Part shown: piece after piece, positions 47,645 to 59,500 of the stretch | Position numbering within the stretch: position 1 is the stretch's first letter | How the letters are laid out: each line of letters begins with the position of its first letter | Assembly (NCBI GenBank): GCA_963680875.1 | Contig: OY804588.1 | Coordinates: 93,552,233 to 93,616,232, forward strand | Source of the DNA: Bathymodiolus brooksi | Lineage: Eukaryota; Mollusca; Bivalvia; Mytilida; Modiolidae | Direction: 5' to 3' | Length of the DNA stretch: 64,000 nt | Made by a program: the position numbers and the translations under genes | Notes under the pieces: model-generated | What the model was told of the DNA's origin: nothing | Seen by the model: only the letters and a program-made list of their open reading frames with translations | The model's database searches: none

Positions 47645-48062
47645 CATAAGAAATGATATATTGATGACCAGCATGTGATATAAGAAATGATATATTGATG
47701 ACCAGCATGTGATATAAGAAATGATATATTGATGACCAGCATGTGATATAAGAAATGATATATTGATGACAAGCATGTGATATAAGAAATGATATATTGA
47801 TGACAAGCATGTGATATAAGAAATGATATATTGATGACCAGCATGTGATATAAGAAATGATATATTGATGACAAGCATGTGATATAAGAAATGATATATT
47901 GATGACCAGCATGTGATATAAGAAATGATATATTGATGACCAGCATGTGATATAAGAAATGATATATTGATGACAAGCATGTGATATAAGAAATGATATA
48001 TTGATGACAAGCATGCGATATAAGAAATGATATATTGATGACAAGCATGCGATATAAGAACC
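47645..48062. repeat. 34-bp minisatellite, ~12 copies, abutting the microexon acceptor
   Basis: Unit GATATAAGAAATGATATATT followed by GATGACCAGCATGT, with a C/A variant (GACCAGC or GACAAGC). In the sense of NCS1 transcription the array ends about 25 nt before the AG of the 47620 acceptor. The last unit carries CTTAT, which fits the branch-point consensus about 30 nt upstream of the AG. Because the unit has no stop in any minus frame, overlapping frames of 153-191 codons appear; they are not genes. Confidence 0.95.
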
Positions 48063-49124
48063 AACAATACCACAAGTCTGATATTTATTTACATAAATAT
48101 GAAGCAATTTACGACTGAATAATGTGATAACATCATGCAAGCGACAACAGGAATTTCTTATGTTTAACCATCGTCAATAAATAAATTAATTGGACGGTTT
48201 GCTGAATGGACGTGTTACGCCATTGTGTATATATTCTTTTTACATAGGGGACTTGGCATAAATTCACTATGTAAATTCAGTTTATACAAATATAGAATAT
48301 ATTCTAAATATGTAAATTAACCCTTGGGACTAAGCACATGAATAGATTTATAAGATATGATGCATTTCTAACTATTTTATATAATAAGTGGTCCCTCGAG
48401 GGAGATTAAGATATAGAAATAGGTTATATTTCCTCTGCTTCGTGGTACAATCCCTCCGAAAGGTATGTTTGTTGACTGGGTGTTCGGGACGAATCAAATA
48501 CACAGCTCGACCTTAAGACCGAAGGAATATAAGTGTTCCTATCAAGTAACTACACAGCAGCTACTAAAATCAACCGTGTATTAGAAATAGTCGTTCGTAA
48601 CCCTTTTCAATGTTCCCTTTTGCCACTGTATCCGATTTTTATATCTTATTGTTCTTGTCGCATTTAGAATTGTTCACCCATAAGTCCATCCTACTTCTGC
48701 CACCTTTATATGAAACTTTATGTATGGTTTGTAAACTTGTTTTTGTCATGAATAGAGCTAAGCAAAAATACTAATTCCTTGATGTTGAACAACAATCAAT
48801 TACCCTTATAATAACAGAATATACCACACCTTCGGAACAATTCCAAAATATATGAGAGAAATCGTTATTAATATATGCAATGGACACATTTGTATATATC
48901 ATTTTGGAACTGTTCTGACAGTGTGACTTTCTTTGTTTATCATTTTATCATACGTTGTATTTACAACATCTACGTTTTGAAACGATACATGATCTATCAG
49001 TTTCACTGTTCTAAGTTATCCCCCAATCAAATAACAAATTGCATCTTGTAAAGCCAGGCCCTTGATATGATATATTCTCCCAATTTGGTTAATTCGGAAA
49101 AGGCTCGTCGAAGATAAAAGAAAA
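48063..49124. other. Upstream intron sequence with a small hairpin
   Basis: Bases 48818-48925 form an imperfect foldback (ACCTTCGGAACAATTCCAAA against TTTTGGAACTGTTCTGACAG), similar to pieces at 36120 and 52385, so probably a MITE. Bases 48391-48403 contain the palindrome CCCTCGAGGG. The N-terminal NCS1 exon was looked for here and not found. Confidence 0.45.
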
Positions 49125-51832
49125 TCAAATAAAAAAAAAATAGAATTCTAGATTATACCTGTCAGAGAGCGAAACGTGAATAAAAAAAATAGAATTCTAG
49201 ATTATGCCTGTCAGAGAGCGAAACGTGAATAAAAAAAATAGAATTGTAGTTTATACCTGTCAGAGAGCGAAACGTGAATAAAAAAAATAGAATTGTAGTT
49301 TATACCTGTCAGAGAGCGAAACGTGAATTAAAAAAATAGAATTCTAGATTATACCTGTCAGAGAGCGAAACGTGAATAAAAATAATAGAATTGTAGTTTA
49401 TACCTGTCAGAGAGCGAAACGTGAATTAAAAAAATAGAATTCTAGATTATACCTGTCAGAGAGCGAAACGTGAATAAAAAAAATAGAATTGTAGTTTATA
49501 CCTGTCAGAGAGCGAAACGTGAATTAAGAAAATAGAATTCTAGATTATACCTGTCAGAGAGCGAAACGTGAATAAAAAAATAGAATTGTAGTTTATACCT
49601 GTCAGAGAGCGAAACGTGAATAAAAATAATATAATTGTAGTTTATACCTGTCAGAGAGCGAAACGTGAATAAAAATAATAGAATTGTAGTTTATTCCTGT
49701 CAGAGAGCGAAACGTGAATTAAAAAAATATAATTTTAGATTATACCTGTCAGAGAGCGAAACGTGAATAAAAAAAATAGAATTGTAGTTTATACCTGTCA
49801 GAGAGCGAAACGTGAATTAAAAAAAATAGAATTCTAGATTATACCTGTCAGAGAGCGAAACGTGAATAAAAAAATAGAATTGTAGTTTATACCTGTCAGA
49901 GAGCGAAACGTGAATAAAAAAAATAGAATTCTAGATTATACCTGTCAGTGAGCGAAAGGTAAATAACTAAATAGAATTCTAGATTATACCTGTCAGTGAG
50001 CGAAACGTGGATAACAAAATTGAATTCTAGATTATGCCTGTCAGTGAGCGAAAGGTAAATAAAAATAATATAATTCTAGATTGTACCTGTCAGTGAGCGA
50101 AACGTGGATAAAATAACATAATTCTAGATTATGCCTGTCAGTCAGCGAAAGGTAAATAAAAAAAATAGAATTCTAGATAATACCTGTCAGTGAGCGAAAC
50201 GTGGTAAAAAATATAATTCTATATTATGCCTGTCAGTGAGCGAAACGGGAATAAAAAAATAGAATTCTAGATTATACCTGTCAGTGAGCGAAACGTGAAT
50301 AAACAAATAAAATTCTAAATTATACCTGTCAGTGAGCGAAACGTGAATAAAATAAAAAAATAGAATTCTAGATTATACCTGTCAGTGAACGAAACGTGAA
50401 TAAAAAAAAATCGAATTCTAGATTATACCTGTCAGTGAGCGAAACGTGAATTAAAATAATAGAATTCTAGATTATACCTGTCGGTGAGCTAAACGTGAAT
50501 AAAAAAACTAGAATTCTAAATTATACCTGTCAGTGAGCGAAACGTGAATAAAAAAATAGAATTCTAGATTATACCTGTCAGTGAGCGAAACGTGAATAAA
50601 CAAATAAAATTCTAAATTATACCTGTCAGTGAGCGAAACGTGAATAAAATAAAAAAATAGAATTCTAGATTATACCTGTCAGTGAACGAAACGTGAATAA
50701 AAAAAAATAGAATTCTAGATTATACCTGTCAGTGAGCGAAACGTGAATTAAAATAATAGAATTCTAGATTATATCTGTCGGTGAGCTAAACGTGAATAAA
50801 AAAACTAGAATTCTAAATTATACCTGTCAGTGAGCGAAAGGTAAATAACTAAATAGAATTCTAGATTATACCTGTCAGTGAGCGAAACGTGGATAACAAA
50901 ATTGAATTCTAGATTATGCCTGTCAGTGAGCGAAAGGTAAATAAAAATAATATAATTCTAGATTGTACCTGTCAGTGAGCGAAACGTGGATAAAATAACA
51001 TAATTCTAGATTATGCCTGTCAGTCAGCGAAAGGTAAATAAAAAAAATAGAATTCTAGATAATACCTGTCAGTGAGCGAAACGTGGTAAAAAATATAATT
51101 CTATATTATGCCTGTCAGTGAGCGAAACGGGAATAAAAAAATAGAATTCTAGATTATACCTGTCAGTGAGCGAAACGTGAATAAACAAATAAAATTCTAA
51201 ATTATACCTGTCAGTGAGCGAAACGTGAATAAAATAAAAAAATAGAATTCTAGATTATACCTGTCAGTGAACGAAACGTGAATAAAAAAAAATCGAATTC
51301 TAGATTATACCTGTCAGTGAGCGAAACGTGAATTAAAATAATAGAATTCTAGATTATACCTGTCGGTGAGCTAAACGTGAATAAAAAAACTAGAATTCTA
51401 AATTATACCTGTCAGTGAGCGAAACGTGAATAAAAAAATAGAATTCTAGATTATACCTGTCAGTGAGCGAAACGTGAATAAACAAATAAAATTCTAAATT
51501 ATACCTGTCAGTGAGCGAAACGTGAATAAAATAAAAAAATAGAATTCTAGATTATACCTGTCAGTGAACGAAACGTGAATAAAAAAAAATAGAATTCTAG
51601 ATTATACCTGTCAGTGAGCGAAACGTGAATTAAAATAATAGAATTCTAGATTATACCTGTCGGTGAGCTAAACGTGAATAAAAAAACTAGAATTCTAAAT
51701 TATACCTGTCAGTGAGCGAAACGTGAATAAAAAAAATTAGAATTCTAGATTATACCTGTCAGTGAGCGAAACGTGAATAAAAAAATAGAATTCTAGATTA
51801 TGCCTGTCAGTGAGAGAAACGTGGATAAGAAA
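49125..51832. repeat. ~50-bp minisatellite, ~53 copies, two subfamilies
   Basis: Unit AGAATTCTAGATTATACCTG, then TCAGTGAGCGAAACGTGAAT and a variable A-rich linker of 8-15 bp. The left third (to about 49920) carries CAGAGAGCG and AATTGTAGTTTAT types; the rest carries CAGTGAGCG. A block of about 880 bp is duplicated in tandem: the rare AAAGGTAAATAACTAAATAG units and their neighbours at 49941 recur at 50823. Confidence 0.95.
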
Positions 51833-52790
51833 AGGTTGATATCATTTCGGAATGGATGAAGGTAGCTAGCAGTGAAGTCGTTTTTTTAGGAAAAAATAAG
51901 CAAAGTTAATGTGTTAATGAGCACTAATGTTAATTTGTTGTCAAAGACACGGATATAGTAGTACATTTGTCGTACTTTAATAGCATATGTCCTCATTCCA
52001 GCGGATAAAGCCTCAAATAACACTACAGAGGCTATTAGATAAAACAAACTATAAAACACACTTGGTAACCCATGGTATGCACCAATAATGCTTAACAAAG
52101 AAGATGCATGCGTTTTCGTTTTTGTTTTTCTACCAACGACGGTAAACTCAATCTTATATAGGTATAACATATAGATGCGCGCTGCTCTCTAGCTCTGCTC
52201 TCTAATTTCTCTCCAATTAAAACTACACATGTGTCTTTTACCCTACAATTGCAAGGAGTGTCATACATATCACTAAATACTGGTGTCAAAACATTCTACA
52301 AACACTGACATGTTTTTATGTGTCATTAATATGAAGTGGTCAGATTATATATTTTTTGCGTCTTGTATTAAAATGCAAACAAATACCACTCTGTCTGAAC
52401 AGTTTGAAAATCCAAATGTGTGTGTTATTGTGTGCATTTTGGTAATGTTATGCTAGGTTATTAGTATGTGTCGTCTATTTCTGCATTTCATCAAGTACAT
52501 GTATATCACGTGTACCAGATTTACTGGAAAATGAATGTCCGGATAGATAATACGAGTTGACCGGTGAAAGATCCGTCATTGGATAGATGACTACCGAAAC
52601 ATTGACACTTGTATGATACTATATTTCTCATGTTTGTTTGTATATATTGTACTGTGTGTGATCCTTACGAGTTTAACATATAAATAACAACATTTTAGCA
52701 AACAGAGAAGATTGAATATTTTAGTATTATACCTTTGAGTATTGTATCCACTATATGATAATTTAAATATTACTCCATTACATATGGCTA
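51833..52790. other. Sequence without recognised gene
   Basis: A minus-strand frame of 94 codons at 51886-52170 contains hydrophobic runs (FYSLFYLIASVVLFEA) but I do not recognise it and its flanks show no splice logic. Bases 52560-52612 (GACCGGTGAAAGATCCGTC, ACTACCGAAACATTGACAC) are loosely similar to hammerhead/Penelope-type ends. Otherwise unassigned. Confidence 0.35.
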
Positions 52791-52791
52791 T

Positions 52792-52978
52792 TACAGTGAA
52801 GCCTGCCTAAACCGAACATCCTTGTGATAAACTTTTGTGTTCGGAATATACAGGTGTCCGGTTTATACAGGTAAAATTAACAAGATTTCCTACATTTTGA
52901 CTTCAATATTCAGTTAGGTTGATACTTTATCCATGATTCTACTTTATACATGATCCGGTTTAGACAGGTTTAACATTA
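52792..52978. mobile_element. Mariner-like MITE, family 2 (copy 1)
   Basis: Starts TACAGTGAAGCCTGCCTAAA and ends CCGGTTTAGACAGGTTTAAC; the ends are inverted repeats of about 20 bp. Interior contains GTGTTCGGAATATACAGGTG and TCCGGTTTATACAGG. A second copy lies 590 bp away. Confidence 0.7.
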
Positions 52979-53244
52979 CTTAGATATTATTGATAGTCAA
53001 TATCGGACCAGTCGTGCACGTGACCGTATGATATTTGACGTAGCGTATGATAAGTTCTCATCGCCACTAAAGGTTAGAGGTCAATGCCTTCCCATGTCTA
53101 AGTTTGCTTGATATAATTTTTTATGATATATTGTGCCATGAACTGCATTTCAACCGAAGGGATATCGTACAAAGAATCAGGTCCAGGAATCATATTTCTG
53201 ACATCATGTGAACACACTGATCATGTTAATGCTTTACAAGAAGA

Positions 53245-53325
53245 GTTTGAATATACCAAAGGGGTAATCAGAATCCGTATATCGAAGAAGAACAGACAAC
53301 ACAATGGTCAAAAGAAAAGCAAATC
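53245..53325 (+). mobile_element. Internal fragment of dispersed bivalve repeat (copy 5)
   Basis: GAGTTTGAATATACCAAAGG, GTAATCAGAATCCGTATATC and AAGAACAGACAACACAATGG match 55063-55120 and 19604-19680. An 81-codon frame (53123-53368) runs through it and is not a gene. Confidence 0.6.
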
Positions 53326-53384
53326 ATGGGTTAATTACATAATCAGTCAAATTCCTTTCCTAAAATAACAGATTACAATTGAAG

Positions 53385-53566
53385 CACAGTGAAGCTTGCC
53401 TAAGTCAAACCTCTTAGGGATCCCACTCTTATGTTCGGGATAAACAGGTGTTCGGTTTATATGGGTTAATTAAGTAAAGATTTCCTTCATCGGGACTTTC
53501 ATTTATAGTTCGATTTATACAGGATTCTGGTTTATTCAGACTTCGGTATAGACAGGTTTCACTGTA
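53385..53566. mobile_element. Mariner-like MITE, family 2 (copy 2)
   Basis: Starts CACAGTGAAGCTTGCCTAAG and ends CGGTATAGACAGGTTTCACT then GTA. Same internal order as copy 1 (TTATGTTCGGGATAAACAGG, GTTCGGTTTATATGGG). About 180 bp, no coding sequence. Confidence 0.75.
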
Positions 53567-54374
53567 AGTGTTGTACTATCGTTAAATATGTGGATCTTAT
53601 CCAAGAATCAATTAGCTGATGCCAGATCATCAATTGTGTATCCGCTATTTTCAGAATACAAAATGATGTCAGACTTCTGGAGTATTTAATTTGAAATGCT
53701 GTCATGAAATCTACATCTACAATGTTATGTAACCATTCAAAATTGAAATTGATTGATTGATGCATTTTGTTTGACCCATTTCGATTCCAATGTTATCGCT
53801 ACGTAACATGTGCATAGCATGTTCAGGTATAAATACGGCATACTTGAATATGCTTAGTTTATAAATTTGGATTGAGACAAGAGTACAATTTGTATGGCAA
53901 GTCAAGCTAATTTTCGTCTGTACATTTTCTTTTAAATTGTAAATTTTAAATAAATATAACGATCTACGAGATAGATAGATATTCTCCCTACAAATTCACT
54001 TTGTATTGAATGCTGCAACTTCACTTTTTGGATCAAACATGCTTACAGTTGATGAAAACAACTTACTATGTAATAATGTTCAAAACTTTTTAATTCAAAG
54101 CAAACATTGTGTTCAAAATCATTAATTATATTATATTTTTTGTATATTATTTCAAAGTTGTTTTTATAATGTTTTTTTCTTCTAAATTACGATTATCTGT
54201 TATTCTGTCTCATCATTTTTTAGTGTGTATGATGTCTTGGAAACGGATTAATTTAAGCATTTATTAGCTTGTTTCTGAATCCTGTTGTCAAAATAATGTA
54301 TGATCATATTGTAATATTTTTGTTGAATTCTATTATTTGCATTATACTTGAAAAATAAAATATGTTTACACTAA
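53567..54374. other. AT-rich sequence without recognised features
   Basis: Short overlapping minus-strand frames of 60-68 codons only; no repeat of note except GATT runs at 53748-53760. Confidence 0.5.
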
Positions 54375-54455
54375 GCAAATAAAAACGTCGATATCGAAAT
54401 TAGTGCGCATGACGTGTTTCCGGAATAATCTTCATCAAGTACCCTCCAAGTCGAA
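54375..54455 (-). mobile_element. Penelope/hammerhead-like terminal fragment (copy 3)
   Basis: On the minus strand: GTACTTGATGAAGATTATTC, CGGAAACACGTCATGCGCAC, then TAATTTCGATATCG. Compared with 62935-62990 the boxes TGATGA and GAAAC are preserved with the same spacing. Consistent with a relic of one dispersed element. Confidence 0.5.
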
Positions 54456-55049
54456 ATAAAAAGCAAAGCTTGCTAAAAGAAGGTCACCTTTAGGTCATTC
54501 TATGATGATGTCCAATGCAAATGTTTGTGAAGGTGTCCATCTCCAGTCCTAATAGAGAGCTCAGTAATTGATTGATTCGTCATGTACAAAAAAATAGGGT
54601 ATGCCTTTTTTCTGTTACACTGTACCCTGCATGGGAAACATTAGGTTCTATGGCTAAACGACATGTTTTCTGAGGTGCCGGAAAATACAGCGCATGATCG
54701 AAATTATACAATGATAAATTACGTGATAAAAGACATAAAAGCAAGCATCACCTCCAGTGTATGTTGTATTACAAGTATCGTTGATACTTTCATCAAGTTT
54801 TATCTGCAATTGTGCTAAGATGGGTGGTACATGAAAAATAATGCAAAAGCTATCTTTTCTTGAAGATAAAATCAAAAATAAACAAAATTTTGCATATGTT
54901 TTTGTCCGATTTTGACAGGTAATGTGTGATTTTAAAAAGATATTGAAAATGAAGTGATATTTAAAAGATTATATTTATCAAAAACATTTAACATTCATTT
55001 TTTAAATATATTAAATTCACATATATTGTATATCATATTTGGCAAACTT
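54456..55049. other. AT-rich sequence without recognised features
   Basis: Contains a 73-codon minus-strand frame at 54654-54875 with no recognisable similarity. No repeat identified. Confidence 0.45.
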
Positions 55050-55290
55050 GCGAAGACGATTTGAAGATATCGAAAGGGAAATCAAAATCCGTATATCGAA
55101 GAAGAACAGACAACACAATGGCGAAAACAGAAAGGACAAAAAGACAAACAACAATCTTCAAAACATTATACACATAAAACTAAAGATATCGAGTAACATG
55201 AACCCCGCGAAATCGGGGATGAAATCAGGTGTTTATGAAGGGTAAGCAGTTCCTGCTCCACTAGGGGCACCCGTCGTGTTACTCTAGTAA
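55050..55290 (+). mobile_element. Dispersed bivalve repeat (copy 6, most complete)
   Basis: In order: GATTTGAAGATATCGAAAGG, AAGAACAGACAACACAATGG, ACATAAAACTAAAGATATCG, AGTAACATGAACCCCGCGAA with a CCCCG/CGGGG stem, GGGTAAGCAGTTCCTGCTCC, and ACCCGTCGTGTTACTCTAG. I remember this order from bivalve genomes but cannot name its class; a Helitron-like or other non-autonomous element is possible. Confidence 0.6.
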
Positions 55291-55967
55291 AACTGGTGCT
55301 GACTTACACCAAGATACGATTATGAAAAGGAAGTTTCATGGTGGTCAATCATTTCACTAATATCAACAATATGAACAATCATCTCTCACCTCTCACCTCT
55401 CACCTCAAACCAGTGAACACAAGAGCAAGGTCAAGAACACTTGCGTTTGAAATTTCAGTCCTTACTTCTTGGCACAGACATATATATGTGGCGGGATCAA
55501 ACATGTTAATGTGATCCGAAAACCTCACTCTTTTGATATTTGGATATGCAACAACAAAACAGATATTACCAAAAATTAAATGTTTGCACAGATTCGCTGC
55601 TTCCACAAAAAACCCCCCCACACACATAAACTATCACAAAGTTGAATAACAACATAAACATGGCCAGTACACTAACAGGGTCGGTTCGATTCCACAAAAA
55701 CCACACATACTCTTTCGCAAAGATGAATACAAAATAAACATGGACAGTACAATAACAGGGTCAGTGAATGACTGTATTATCTGTGAAAGTAACTAACGTT
55801 AACTAGAAAAATAAATTGTAGGAATATCCTTCTCTTTAATGTATCTCATTCATTGATATAAAACAAACAAAACAGTAATCACACAACTGACCTTGACCTT
55901 TCTCCAAACCAAAACAAAACCACGTGACGTTATACAGTTATGCAAATTCAATTGCATCTAGCTTTGT
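55291..55967. other. Sequence with an imperfect tandem duplication
   Basis: Bases 55606-55690 and 55691-55775 are a diverged tandem pair (both with TTCCACAAAAA, CAAAG.TGAATA, ATAAACATGG.CAGTAC, TAACAGGGTC). CACCTCT is repeated at 55386-55404. No gene recognised. Confidence 0.5.
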
Positions 55968-56180
55968 TTTACGTCATTGGCGTTATTTGTGTTTCTTGCG
56001 TGGTGTCCAACACATATTGTGTTGTTTTACGTCATTGACGTTATTTGTGTTTGCTTGCGTGGTGTCCAACACATATTGTGTTGTTTTTTGTGTTTTTTTT
56101 TTCTTCGTCTATGCTGCCAGTTTCACTGGATTGTCCTTTTTTTTATTACCCCTTCGGTATTCTCTAAAGAATAAAGAATA
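55968..56180. repeat. 62-bp duplication joined to a dispersed-repeat end
   Basis: GTTTTACGTCATTGGCGTTA to CACATATTGTGTT (about 62 bp) is present twice in tandem to 56090. Bases 56105-56165 (TGCCAGTTTCACTGGATTGT, CCCCTTCGGTATTCTC) match 35120-35175. Confidence 0.75.
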
Positions 56181-56393
56181 GATCAACATAATGGAGAGGC
56201 TGTTTAGATCACTTGACCCCAAACAAAAAAGGTGAGCTATTGCCATCATTTAGAGTCTTTGTCGTCTTCGTTCGTAAACTTTTCACATTTCAGACTTCTT
56301 CTGCAAAAAACTATGGACAAAAAACCTGGTATGAATGTTCATTAGATTGTCCTTTACCGGGTTATATTGTTTTTGTCGTTAGAAAATTCAGGG

Positions 56394-56514
56394 GTTTAGG
56401 GCTACGGTGTTTAACGCCACTTTTGACTATATATCGCGGAGGAAACCGGAATACCAGTAAAAACCACCGATATGCCGCAAGTCACTAACAAACTTTATCA
56501 CATTATGTTCACAA
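56394..56514 (-). mobile_element. tRNA-derived SINE, Meta/MD-type (copy 8, partial)
   Basis: Plus strand shows GTGTTTAACGCCACTTTTGA (tail), AAACCACCGATATGCCGCAA and AACAAACTTTATCACATTAT (central). The head is missing; the giant 47-bp array begins right after it. Confidence 0.7.
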
Positions 56515-56524
56515 CCTATTCATG

Positions 56525-59500
56525 ACTTTAGTAAAATGTGAAGGTTGGCAATATACATGTACATGACAAAAGAGAAGTAAAATGTGAAGGTTGGCAATAT
56601 ACATGTACATGACAAAAGAGAAGTAAAATGTGAAGGTTGGCAATATACATGTACATGATAAAAGAGAAGTAAAATGTGAAGGTTGGCAATATACATGTAC
56701 ATGACAAAAGAGAAGTAAAATGTGAAGGTTGGCAATATACATGTACATGATAAAAGAGAAGTAAAATGTGAAGGTTGGCAATATACATGTACATGATAAA
56801 AGAGAAGTAAAATGATGTGAAGGTTGGCAATATACATGTACATGATAAAAGAGAAGTAAAATGTGAAGGTTGGCAATATACATGTACATGATAAAAGAGA
56901 AGTAAAATGTGAAGGTTGGCAATATACATGTACATGATAAAAGAGAAGTAAAATGTGAAGGTTGGCAATATACATGTACATGACAAAAGAGAAGTAAAAT
57001 GTGAAGGTTGGCAATATACATGTACATGATAAAAGAGAAGTAAAATGTGAAGGTTGGCAATATACATGTACATGATAAAAGAGAAGTAAAATGTGAAGGT
57101 TGGCAATATACATGTACATGATAAAAGAGAAGTAAAATGTGAAGGTTGACAATATACATGTACATGATAAAAGAGAAGTAAAATGTGAAGGTTGACAATA
57201 TACATGTACATGATAAAAGAGAAGTAAAATGTGAAGGTTGACAATATACATGTACATGATAAAAGAGAAGTAAAATGTGAAGGTTGGCAATATACATGTA
57301 CATGATAAAAGAGAAGTAAAATGTGAAGGTTGACAATATACATGTACATGATAAAAGAGAAGTAAAATGTGAAGGTTGGCAATATACATGTACATGACAA
57401 AAGAGAAGTAAAATGTGAAGGTTGGCAATATACATGTACATGATAAAAGAGAAGTAAAATGTGAAGGTTGGCAATATACATGTACATGATAAAAGAGAAG
57501 TAAAATGTGAAGGTTGGCAATATACATGTACATGATAAAAGAGAAGTAAAATGTGAAGGTTGACAATATACATGTACATGATAAAAGAGAAGTAAAATGT
57601 GAAGGTTGACAATATACATGTACATGATAAAAGAGAAGTAAAATGTGAAGGTTGACAATATACATGTACATGATAAAAGAGAAGTAAAATGATGTGAAGG
57701 TTGGCAATATACATGTACATGACAAAAGAGAAGTAAAATGTGAAGGTTGACAATATACATGTACATGACAAAAGAGAAGTAAAATGTGAAGGTTGGCAAT
57801 ATACATGTACATGATAAAAGAGAAGTAAAATGTGAAGGTTGGCAATATACATGTACATGATAAAAGAGAAGTAAAATGATGTGAAGGTTGGCAATATACA
57901 TGTACATGATAAAAGAGAAGTAAAATGTGAAGGTTGGCAATATACATGTACATGATAAAAGAGAAGTAAAATGTGAAGGTTGGCAATATACATGTACATG
58001 ATAAAAGAGAAGTAAAATGATGTGAAGGTTGGCAATATACATGTACATGATAAAAGAGAAGTAAAATGTGAAGGTTGGCAATATACATGTACATGATAAA
58101 AGAGAAGTAAAATGTGAAGGTTGGCAATATACATGTACATGATAAAAGAGAAGTAAAATGATGTGAAGGTTGGCAATATACATGTACATGATAAAAGAGA
58201 AGTAAAATGTGAAGGTTGACAATATACATGTACATGATAAAAGAGAAGTAAAATGTGAAGGTTGGCAATATACATGTACATGATAAAAGAGAAGTAAAAT
58301 GTGAAGGTTGGCAATATACATGTACATGATAAAAGAGAAGTAAAATGTGAAGGTTGACAATATACATGTACATGATAAAAGAGAAGTAAAATGTGAAGGT
58401 TGACAATATACATGTACATGATAAAAGAGAAGTAAAATGTGAAGGTTGGCAATATACATGTACATGATAAAAGAGAAGTAAAATGTGAAGGTTGGCAATA
58501 TACATGTACATGATAAAAGAGAAGTAAAATGTGAAGGTTGGCAATATACATGTACATGACAAAAGAGAAGTAAAATGTGAAGGTTGACAATATACATGTA
58601 CATGATAAAAGAGAAGTAAAATGTGAAGGTTGGCAATATACATGTACATGATAAAAGAGAAGTAAAATGTGAAGGTTGGCAATATACATGTACATGATAA
58701 AAGAGAAGTAAAATGATGTGAAGGTTGGCAATATACATGTACATGACAAAAGAGAAGTAAAATGTGAAGGTTGGCAATATACATGTACATGACAAAAGAG
58801 AAGTAAAATGTGAAGGTTGGCAATATACATGTACATGATAAAAGAGAAGTAAAATGTGAAGGTTGGCAATATACATGTACATGATAAAAGAGAAGTAAAA
58901 TGATGTGAAGGTTGGCAATATACATGTACATGATAAAAGAGAAGTAAAATGTGAAGGTTGGCAATATACATGTACATGATAAAAGAGAAGTAAAATGTGA
59001 AGGTTGGCAATATACATGTACATGATAAAAGAGAAGTAAAATGATGTGAAGGTTGGCAATATACATGTACATGACAAAAGAGAAGTAAAATGTGAAGGTT
59101 GGCAATATACATGTACATGACAAAAGAGAAGTAAAATGTGAAGGTTGGCAATATACATGTACATGATAAAAGAGAAGTAAAATGTGAAGGTTGGCAATAT
59201 ACATGTACATGATAAAAGAGAAGTAAAATGTGAAGGTTGGCAATATACATGTACATGATAAAAGAGAAGTAAAATGTGAAGGTTGGCAATATACATGTAC
59301 ATGATAAAAGAGAAGTAAAATGTGAAGGTTGGCAATATACATGTACATGATAAAAGAGAAGTAAAATGTGAAGGTTGACAATATACATGTACATGACAAA
59401 AGAGAAGTAAAATGTGAAGGTTGGCAATATACATGTACATGACAAAAGAGAAGTAAAATGTGAAGGTTGGCGATATACATGTACATGATAAAAGAGAAGT

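Noticed and set aside
51886..52170. Minus-strand 94-codon hydrophobic protein
   Set aside because: No family recognised, no splice or promoter context, and length within chance for this composition; kept only as an unassigned stretch.
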